Assembly: GCA_963785585.1 (NCBI GenBank)
Contig: CAWAVW010000004.1
Span: 496,001-560,000 of the forward strand
Length of the DNA stretch: 64,000 nt
Direction: 5' to 3'
Source: Palsa-295 sp963785585
GTDB taxonomy: Bacteria; Acidobacteriota; Terriglobia; Acidiferrales; UBA7541
Each line of letters begins with the position of its first letter. Positions within the stretch are counted from its first letter, which is position 1. Positions 57,455 through 64,000 of the stretch are shown here, one piece after another. The notes below the pieces were generated by a model, which was given only the letters and a program-made list of their open reading frames with translations, had not been told where the DNA came from and did not search any database. Position numbers and translations under genes: made by a program.

Positions 57455-59245
57455 GTGCTTGATACGCTTGGCAACTTACAACGCACCAACTACTGCGGCG
57501 CTTTGCGCGTTTCTGACGCGGACGCCGAGGTCGTGCTGATGGGGTGGGTCCATCGCCGCCGCGACCTGGGCCAACTGATATTCATCGATCTTCGCGACCG
57601 CGCTGGGATCGCGCAGATCGTGTTCAACAAGGAAGTGGACGCGACGGCGCACAAAAAGGCCGAAGAGCTGCGGTCCGAGTTCGTCGTTGCGGTAAAAGGC
57701 AAAGTGGTACGCCGGCAGAAAGATAATCCGGAGATTCCCTCGGGCGGCGTGGAAGTGATGGCTTCCGAGCTTTTCATTCTCAATAACTCGAAGACTCCGC
57801 CGTTTCAGATCGAAGACGAAGTGACCGCGAGCGAGGAAACGCGCCTGCGCTACCGCTATCTCGATCTTCGCCGGCCGAAGCTTCACAGCAATATCGAGCT
57901 GCGGCATCGCATCGTCCTGGAAATGCGCAAGACGCTCGACGAACTTGGCTTTTTCGAAATCGAAACGCCGCTGCTCACCCGCTCGACTCCCGAAGGCGCG
58001 CGCGATTGCCTGGTCCCCAGCCGCATTCATCACGGCCAGTTCTACGCGCTGCCGCAATCGCCGCAAATCTTCAAACAGATCCTGATGATTTCCGGGATGG
58101 ACCGCTACTTCCAGATCTGCAAATGCATCCGCGACGAAGATTTTCGCGCCGACCGCCAGCTGGAATTTACGCAGCTCGACCTCGAGATGTCGTTCCCTCG
58201 GCAGCAGGATATTTTCGAAGCGATCGAACGCGTGATGCAGCGAGTTCTCGGGCTCATCGGCGTACGCGTTGAGCGTCCGTTCCGCCACCTCGATTACAAG
58301 GAGGCGCTACGGCTGTACGGTTCGGACAAGCCCGATCTGCGCTTCGGCATGGAATTGCACGACGTCACCGCGCATTTCGAGCCCGCTCGCGAGACGTTTA
58401 AATTCGAAGGCAACGTGCAGGCCGTCGTCGCGCCGGGCGCCGCCGCGTGGTCGCGCAAGCAGATCGATGAACTCACCGAGGCAGGGAAGTCGGCCGGGGC
58501 GCGCGGTGTGTACACTATAAAAGTAACCGCGGAAGGAATCACATCCGCGCTCGAAAAAAATCTCGGCGCCGAAGGTCTGAAGAAGCTCGTCGATTCGCTT
58601 GGCGCGAAACCCGGCGACCTGATCGTCGCGGCCGCTGCAAAAGATCAGATTCCGCACACCGACACGTCGGTGCTCGTTGCCGGACAGCTTCGCCTGTTCC
58701 TCGGCGACAAACTGAATCTGATCGATCGCACCAAGTGGGAGTTTGCGTGGATCACCGGCTTCGCGCTGTTTGAATGGAGCGAACGCGACAAGCGCTGGGT
58801 GAGCGCGCAGCATCCCTTCACCGGAATTTTCGAGGAAGACATCGAAAAGCTCGAAACCGCGCCGTGGGAATGCCGTTCAAAAGGCTATGACCTTGTGCTC
58901 AACGGCAACGAGCTCGGTTCGGGCAGCATTCGTATTCACCGGCAAGATGTGCAGGCGCGCATGTTCAAAGCTCTCGGCTTGAGCGACGAACAGGCGAAGC
59001 ACCGGTTTGGATTTTTTCTGGATGCGCTGACCTATGGCACGCCGCCACACGGCGGCATCGCGCTGGGTATCGATCGAATCGCGATGCTGCTGGCCGGGGA
59101 AAAATCGCTGCGCGATGTGATCGCTTTTCCGAAGACGACCAAAGCGCAGGACTTGATGTCCGAAGCGCCTTCGAGCGTGGATACCGACCAGCTCGACGAG
59201 TTGGGAATTCAGATCAAACCGGCGGAGAAGAAAACGGGCGAGTAG
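57455..59245 (+). CDS. aspS: Aspartyl-tRNA synthetase
   Basis: The GTG 57455 (MLDTLGNLQRTNYCGALR) has GGAG 6 bases upstream and the normal length; a TTG at 57443 lies inside the inverted repeat. The 596-residue class IIb enzyme has the OB-fold MGWVHRRRDLGQLIFIDLRD, LTRSTPEGARDCLVPSR, FRADRQLEFTQLDLEMSF, the bacterial-type GAD insertion and GGIALGIDRIAMLL. Whether it is discriminating or also charges tRNA-Asn cannot be told here. Confidence 0.95.
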   Translation: MLDTLGNLQRTNYCGALRVSDADAEVVLMGWVHRRRDLGQLIFIDLRDRAGIAQIVFNKEVDATAHKKAEELRSEFVVAVKGKVVRRQKDNPEIPSGGVEVMASELFILNNSKTPPFQIEDEVTASEETRLRYRYLDLRRPKLHSNIELRHRIVLEMRKTLDELGFFEIETPLLTRSTPEGARDCLVPSRIHHGQFYALPQSPQIFKQILMISGMDRYFQICKCIRDEDFRADRQLEFTQLDLEMSFPRQQDIFEAIERVMQRVLGLIGVRVERPFRHLDYKEALRLYGSDKPDLRFGMELHDVTAHFEPARETFKFEGNVQAVVAPGAAAWSRKQIDELTEAGKSAGARGVYTIKVTAEGITSALEKNLGAEGLKKLVDSLGAKPGDLIVAAAAKDQIPHTDTSVLVAGQLRLFLGDKLNLIDRTKWEFAWITGFALFEWSERDKRWVSAQHPFTGIFEEDIEKLETAPWECRSKGYDLVLNGNELGSGSIRIHRQDVQARMFKALGLSDEQAKHRFGFFLDALTYGTPPHGGIALGIDRIAMLLAGEKSLRDVIAFPKTTKAQDLMSEAPSSVDTDQLDELGIQIKPAEKKTGE

Positions 59246-59293
59246 CATGTTTCAAAACGGTATGGCAGGGTACTTGCTTTTACGAATCCTAAA

Positions 59294-61315
59294 ATGAGCC
59301 GCATCCGCATACTTCCGGAAAACGTCGCTAACAAAATCGCCGCCGGTGAGGTGGTGGAGCGGCCTGCGTCCGTGGTGAAAGAGCTGCTCGAAAACGCGCT
59401 CGACGCCGGGGCCCGGTCGATCCGCATCGAAGCTGAATCCGGCGGCAAGCGGCTGATCCGCATCACCGATGATGGTTGCGGCATGAACGCCGACGACTCG
59501 TTGCTCGCCTTCGAACGCCACGCGACGTCGAAAATCCGTGGCGCCGAAGATTTGCTTTCGATCGCCACACTCGGTTTTCGCGGCGAAGCGTTGCCGACCA
59601 TCGCGGCGGTGTCACGGCTGGTGCTCGAATCGCGCGCGGCCGAAGATGCCGATGGCTCGCGCGTGGAATTTGCGGGCGGCAAACTCGTGAGCGTGAAGCC
59701 GGCCGGAATGCCGGTCGGCACGTCCATCAGCGTGAGCGATATTTTTTATGCTGTGCCCGCGCGCCGCAAATTCCTGAAATCGGAAACCACCGAGCTCGGG
59801 CACATCGCTTCGCTGGTGACGCACTACGCGCTGGCGCATCCGGAAACACAGTTCGTGCTGAAGACTCCGTCGCAGGACATTCTGGATTGCGCGCCGGTGG
59901 ATAAACTGGCCGACCGGGTGTACCAGATTTTCGGGCGCCAGGCGCTCGACGAACTCACCGAAATTCCGGTCACCGAAGGGCCGATCCGCGGCGCCGTCAC
60001 CGAACCGGCTCTCGAACCGGAAGAGAGCGCGGCCACTCTGAAGGTCACCGGCTTTGCCTCGCGGCCTGAAGTGCAGCGCTCGAATCGCAACGGAATCTAC
60101 ATTTTCGTCAATCGCCGCCTGGTACGCGACCGGTTGCTACTGCACGCCATCAGCGAAGCCTATCGCAACATTATTCCACCCGGCTCTTTCCCCGTCGTGC
60201 TGCTATTCCTCGAAATGCCGTACGACGAAGTGGACGTGAACGTCCACCCCGCGAAGATCGAAGTACGATTCCGCCATCCGCAGTTCATTCACGATTTCAC
60301 GCGCGACGCGATTCGCCACGCGCTCTCGCTCGCAAGGCCGGTTCCGGGTTTCACGGCCGGTCAGCACGCCGGACCGAGCGTCGCGGCGGCGATGGCCACC
60401 GCGGCAGGGAACGGCGGCGCGAGCGGCTTCCATGCCGGACAAGCCGGCGGATACGGCGCAGGCTTCGCGCCGGCGCAGGCTCGCTCGATTTCCACTCCTG
60501 GGGAAGGCGCGTTTCCCGGACCGCCGCGCGCCGAAATTCCCACGTCGCTCGGTTACACACCCGGCGCGCTTGAAAATTTCGAGCTGTCGGGCGCGCCCGA
60601 GCGCCCGATTCCGCAGCGCCTGCAATTCGACGCGTCGGGCGCGAGCGACATTTCGCTCGGAGCGCAGCAGACGGTTCCGCCCATTATCGACGCCACCACT
60701 TCGAATTCTCCCGGCGCGTTGCCGAGCATCGAACAGATCGCCGACTTAAAACCCCTCGGGCAGGTGAACAGCAGCTTCATCGTCGCCGTGAATTCCGAAG
60801 GACTGTGGATCATCGATCAGCACGTCGCTCATGAACGCGTGCTTTTCGAGCAGCATTTGCGCGCCCGCCGGGAGGGCGAACTCGGCGGCCAGCGCCTGCT
60901 CGCGCCTTTGATTCTCGAGCTGAATCCCCGCCAGGTGGCGATCTTCGAGCAGATCGGCGAAGAACTGCGGGCCAACGGATTCGAAGCCGAAATGATGGGC
61001 TCTCGCAGCGTCGCCATCCAGGCGGCGCCCGCCGGCATCTCCAGCGGCGACGCGGAAAAACTGCTCTATGAGATTCTCGACGGCATCGCTCGTGAAAATC
61101 AGGCCATCTCCATCGATTCGCTGCAATCGAAGATCGCCGCCTCCACTTCGTGCCATGCGGCGATCAAAATCAATACGCCGCTCGATCCGGTGAAAATGGA
61201 ATGGCTGCTCGGCGAGCTTGCCAAAACCGAATACCCGATGAGCTGCCCGCATGGCCGTCCGGTCGTTTTGCGGTATTCTGTGCGCGAAATCGAGCGCGCT
61301 TTCAAACGCATTTAG
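59294..61315 (+). CDS. mutL: DNA mismatch repair protein MutL
   Basis: The 673-residue product has the GHKL ATPase motifs ENALDAGARSIRIEAE, ITDDGCGMNADD and HATSKIRGAEDL with LGFRGEALPTIAAVS. After a Gly/Ala/Pro-rich linker (about 350-480) comes the C-terminal dimerisation domain with QHVAHERVLFEQ and CHAAIKINTPLD. An endonuclease-type DQHAxxER-like motif (IDQHVAHERV) is present. It acts after MutS in mismatch repair. It precedes cmk by 8 bases. Confidence 0.96.
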   Translation: MSRIRILPENVANKIAAGEVVERPASVVKELLENALDAGARSIRIEAESGGKRLIRITDDGCGMNADDSLLAFERHATSKIRGAEDLLSIATLGFRGEALPTIAAVSRLVLESRAAEDADGSRVEFAGGKLVSVKPAGMPVGTSISVSDIFYAVPARRKFLKSETTELGHIASLVTHYALAHPETQFVLKTPSQDILDCAPVDKLADRVYQIFGRQALDELTEIPVTEGPIRGAVTEPALEPEESAATLKVTGFASRPEVQRSNRNGIYIFVNRRLVRDRLLLHAISEAYRNIIPPGSFPVVLLFLEMPYDEVDVNVHPAKIEVRFRHPQFIHDFTRDAIRHALSLARPVPGFTAGQHAGPSVAAAMATAAGNGGASGFHAGQAGGYGAGFAPAQARSISTPGEGAFPGPPRAEIPTSLGYTPGALENFELSGAPERPIPQRLQFDASGASDISLGAQQTVPPIIDATTSNSPGALPSIEQIADLKPLGQVNSSFIVAVNSEGLWIIDQHVAHERVLFEQHLRARREGELGGQRLLAPLILELNPRQVAIFEQIGEELRANGFEAEMMGSRSVAIQAAPAGISSGDAEKLLYEILDGIARENQAISIDSLQSKIAASTSCHAAIKINTPLDPVKMEWLLGELAKTEYPMSCPHGRPVVLRYSVREIERAFKRI

Positions 61316-61323
61316 CCGGAAAA

Positions 61324-62043
61324 ATGCCCGACGCCCCGACCGATACGAAAAAACTCATCATTGCGATTGATGGTCCGGTTGGCTCGGGCAAAAGTACCGT
61401 CGCTCGCCGCGTCGCCGAGTTGCTGCATTTCGTATACGTGGATACCGGAGCGATGTACCGCGCCGTGGCGCTCAAGGCTCTGGGCCGCGGCATTTCCCTC
61501 GACGCGGACGAAACGCTCGAAGCTCTGGCCCGCGATTCACGGATCGATCTACGGGCCGGCTCGCCCGGCGACACGGCCAGCCAGCGCGTCTTCCTCGACA
61601 ACGAAGACGTCACCGCCGCGATCCGCACTCCCGAGGTCTCGCAGGCTGCTTCGAAAATTGCCGTCAACGCGGGCGTTCGCCACGTGCTCGTCGCGGAACA
61701 GCGCCGCGCCGGATCGCAGGGCGGAGTTGTGATGGAGGGGCGGGACATCGGCAGCGTGGTGCTTCCCGACGCCGGGCTGAAGATTTTTCTAACTGCTTCG
61801 CCCGAGACTCGAGCCGAACGCCGCTGGCGCGAGCACCAGCAGAAAGGCGATTCGATCGATCTCGAACGCACACTCGAAGAAATCCACGAGCGCGACCGCC
61901 GCGACCTGAGCCGCGCGACTTCGCCGCTTGTGCGCGCCGCCGACGCCGTGGTGGTGGACAGCACCGCGATGGAGCCGGAAGAAGTCGCTCGCCTGATTGT
62001 AATGCTCGCCAACGACGGTCTCGCCCGCCGCGTCACGAAATAG
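61324..62043 (+). CDS. cmk: Cytidylate kinase
   Basis: The start is ATG 61324; the longer frame is a shadow of mutL. The 239-residue product has the P-loop IAIDGPVGSGKST (14-26), VDTGAMYRAVALKALGRG, the CMP-specific IRTPEVSQAASKIA, MEGRDIGSVVLPDAGLKIFL and RDRRDLSRATSPLVRAADAV. It phosphorylates CMP and dCMP. The 8-base gap indicates co-transcription with mutL. Confidence 0.96.
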   Translation: MPDAPTDTKKLIIAIDGPVGSGKSTVARRVAELLHFVYVDTGAMYRAVALKALGRGISLDADETLEALARDSRIDLRAGSPGDTASQRVFLDNEDVTAAIRTPEVSQAASKIAVNAGVRHVLVAEQRRAGSQGGVVMEGRDIGSVVLPDAGLKIFLTASPETRAERRWREHQQKGDSIDLERTLEEIHERDRRDLSRATSPLVRAADAVVVDSTAMEPEEVARLIVMLANDGLARRVTK

Positions 62044-62114
62044 CCCGCTGGCCGGTCAATTTCGCGTAGACTGTCTTCGTGTCAAGCGCGCGGCGGCGCT
62101 TTCGAGGTCAAGCT

Positions 62115-63182
62115 ATGCTGCGTCGTGCGTTTCTACGCTTGCTTTTCGTTTGCGCTGCTATTTGGCACTTCATGCCGGGTACGTATTACTCTCAAGAAAC
62201 GGCGGAAATCTCCCGGAGCTACCCGCTCCCGTGCCAGCCCGATTCCATCGCCGCATCAGCCGACGGCAGCACAGTCTGGATCGCGTGTGAAGAAAAAGGG
62301 CACGGTTCGCTCAAATCCGATTGGGTATACAGAAACGGGGTTTATGCCCTTGATCTCGAGTCGGGCCGACTTCAGAAAATCTCCACGGGCCACGGTGTCG
62401 TCCGATTCCTGCCGTCTCCGCACGGAGTGGACGCGGTGATGACGCGGCTGGGGGAAATGCACTCCAAGCACGCGTTGCTTCTCAGCGGCCCCAAGATCGT
62501 GAAGCAGCTTCCGATTGATTGGCCCATCGCGTGGAACTCCGAGGGAACGAAACTCTATTTCGAAGCCGGCTCCACGGTACAAGCGGAAGCTTGGGATATT
62601 TTGGGAATTCTGCACCTGAACGACATGTCGATCGAGAAAGTCCAGCTTACGTCAGCCGCACAAGGCATCGACGTGTGTGCCGCGACCGGTGAAATCTATC
62701 AGGGCGACCCCGAACTGGATCGAGAAGGGAATTTGAGTTTCGAGGTCCGGGTTTACGACTCGAACGGAAAATTCCTTCGCAAGCCGGCCGGCATTCCGTC
62801 AGGCCGTTTTTCGGCTAACTGCCGTTACATGGCCACAGACGATTCCTTTCACGGCCCGGTCCCGTGGGAAATCTTCGACGTCGCCGCAGGAAAACGGCTC
62901 GAGCTATTCCCGGATCCCGATCATTCCGGCAGCTCGTGGCAACGCTTCGTCGCATGGAACCCACGCACCGAAAATCTCTACTTGCGGACTCTGGAGACGC
63001 CGATGAAAGACAGCGCCACGGAGACGAATACCGGGTTGCAAATCGCAGACGCGGCGACGGGGAAGCTCGTCGCTTCTCGCGCGGACTTCGGCGACGTGGT
63101 TACCTGGTCGAGCGATGGTGAGAGCGTCCTCGTCGCGAAAGACTCGAAGCTGACGATTGCGCCGCTGAGCACCCTTCGCTGA
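62115..63182 (+). CDS. Secreted beta-propeller-like hypothetical protein
   Basis: The start is ATG 62115, with GAGG 7 bases upstream; a GTG at 62079 adds a basic stretch. A signal peptide (LLFVCAAIWHFMPGTYYSQ) precedes about 330 residues of beta-rich repeats with SADGSTVWIACEEK, SPHGVDAVMTRLG and WSSDGESVLVAKDS, reminiscent of a TolB/PD40 or NHL propeller. No catalytic motif is seen. It converges with rho and shares a terminator. Confidence 0.65.
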   Translation: MLRRAFLRLLFVCAAIWHFMPGTYYSQETAEISRSYPLPCQPDSIAASADGSTVWIACEEKGHGSLKSDWVYRNGVYALDLESGRLQKISTGHGVVRFLPSPHGVDAVMTRLGEMHSKHALLLSGPKIVKQLPIDWPIAWNSEGTKLYFEAGSTVQAEAWDILGILHLNDMSIEKVQLTSAAQGIDVCAATGEIYQGDPELDREGNLSFEVRVYDSNGKFLRKPAGIPSGRFSANCRYMATDDSFHGPVPWEIFDVAAGKRLELFPDPDHSGSSWQRFVAWNPRTENLYLRTLETPMKDSATETNTGLQIADAATGKLVASRADFGDVVTWSSDGESVLVAKDSKLTIAPLSTLR

Positions 63183-63199
63183 GCTTCCTAACCAAAACA

Positions 63200-63235
63200 A
63201 AAACGCGCACAGCCAGCGAAGGCCGTGCGCGTTTT
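63200..63235. terminator. Bidirectional terminator between the propeller gene and rho
   Basis: A perfect 11-base inverted repeat AAAACGCGCAC (63200-63210 with 63225-63235), with a small inner GCC/GGC stem, has an A-run on the left and a T-run on the right, so it can end both converging transcripts. Confidence 0.88.
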
Positions 63236-63273
63236 GGAAATGATTCGAGATTCGCGTCGCAGCGCGAGTCGGC

Positions 63274-64000
63274 TTACGACGGGCTGGACATCGACGCCAG
63301 AAATTCTCCGTTCGTCTTGTTTTTCGACAAGCGGCCGAGAAGCAATTCCATCGCTTCCACGGTGGAGAGCGGGCTGAGCACCTTGCGCAGCACCCAGATG
63401 CGGTTCAGCTCATCGGGCGGCAGCAGCAGCTCGTCTTTACGCGTTCCCGAGCGGTTGATATCGATCGTCGGAAACACGCGCTTATCGACCAGACGGCGGT
63501 CGAGGTTGATTTCCATGTTGCCGGTACCCTTGAACTCTTCGAAAATCACATCGTCCATGCGGCTGCCGGTGTCGATCAGAGCAGTGGCCATGATGGTGAG
63601 CGACCCGCCCTCTTCGACGTTGCGGGCCGCGGCAAAAAAGCGGCGCGGGCGCTGCAAGGCGTTGGCGTCGATACCGCCGGAGAGGACTTTGCCCGAAGGC
63701 GGCGTGACGGCGTTGTAGGCGCGGCCCAGGCGGGTAAGCGAATCGAGCAGGATCACCACGTCGCGCTTATGCTCGACGAGGCGCTTCGCTTTTTCGAGAA
63801 CCATTTCGGCCACTTGAATATGCCGCTGCGGCGGTTCATCGAAGGTCGAGCTGATCACTTCGCCCTTCACGGTACGCTGCATGTCGGTGACTTCTTCCGG
63901 GCGTTCGTCGATCAGCAGCACGATCAGCGCGACTTCGGGATGATTGGTGGTGATCGAATTGGCGATCGATTGCAGCATCATCGTCTTACCGGTGCGGGGC
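63274..64000 (-). CDS. rho: Transcription termination factor Rho, 5' part outside the window
   Basis: The gene runs off the right edge. The visible 242 C-terminal residues start within the P-loop (RTGKTMMLQSIANSI) and include IDERPEEVTDMQRTVKGEVI, the Walker B-like VILLDSLTRLGRAYNAV, the Q/R-loops (PPSGKVLSGGIDANALQRPR, RVFPTIDINRSGTRKDELLL) and the C-terminus. Rho is a hexameric RNA-dependent helicase. The N-terminal RNA-binding part is not visible. Confidence 0.95.
   Translation of the reverse strand, partial: PRTGKTMMLQSIANSITTNHPEVALIVLLIDERPEEVTDMQRTVKGEVISSTFDEPPQRHIQVAEMVLEKAKRLVEHKRDVVILLDSLTRLGRAYNAVTPPSGKVLSGGIDANALQRPRRFFAAARNVEEGGSLTIMATALIDTGSRMDDVIFEEFKGTGNMEINLDRRLVDKRVFPTIDINRSGTRKDELLLPPDELNRIWVLRKVLSPLSTVEAMELLLGRLSKNKTNGEFLASMSSPS

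Overview
The window is a high-GC, gene-dense chromosomal segment with no rRNA, tRNA, CRISPR array or recognisable transposase. The gene families point to a diderm soil-type bacterium, most likely an acidobacterium (Terriglobia/Koribacter-like). These include secreted DUF3857-transglutaminase-TPR proteins, a Ser/Thr kinase fused to a TolB-like propeller, a DUF4382 lipoprotein, a DUF4097 protein, an M61 peptidase, a Tat-exported M24 protein, a bactofilin and two PilZ/LexA-type regulators at the left edge. The phylum call is inference from gene content, not from a marker search.

Layout. 1-2760: PilZ-like protein, lexA and a bactofilin closed by a strong terminator. 2760-5250: repeat-rich, mostly non-coding island in which two long, structured direct repeats flank one secreted HEAT-like protein. 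5250-10740: translation genes rplM-rpsI, rpsB-tsf and pyrH-frr, plus an LCM-family methyltransferase. 10773-14021 (minus): large secreted transglutaminase/TPR protein. 14418-36060: one near-continuous str-S10-spc-alpha ribosomal cluster (rpsL to rplQ) that also carries fusA, tuf, secY, adk, map, infA and rpoA. It starts from a near-consensus promoter with a structured leader of about 300 nt and ends in a strong bidirectional terminator. 36085-53695: mixed housekeeping and envelope genes (DUF1697, M61 peptidase, VanZ-like, guaB, YheT-like hydrolase, M24 protein, kinase, lipoprotein, small Cys/His protein, DUF4097, secA). 54021-64000: mrp, gamma-carbonic anhydrase-like, hisS, a four-helix-bundle cassette, aspS, mutL, cmk, a secreted beta-propeller-like protein, and the 3' part of rho.

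The ribosomal cluster couples synthesis of ribosomal proteins, the elongation factors, RNA polymerase alpha, the translocon subunit SecY, adenylate kinase and methionine aminopeptidase. Several ribosomal proteins (L4, L22, S19, S11, L17) carry low-complexity Ala/Lys/charged tails, and EF-G, SecA and HisRS carry insertions.

The most unusual items are five. (1) A 449-bp cassette between hisS and aspS encodes a four-helix-bundle protein and is bounded by 33-bp inverted repeats that run into the hisS stop codon. (2) HisRS has an in-frame insertion of about 86 residues in its catalytic domain. (3) An unrecognised 99-residue basic Cys/His protein sits inside the S10 operon between rplB and rpsS. 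(4) The paired structured repeats flank the HEAT-like gene. (5) Structured 5' leaders precede rpsL and secA.
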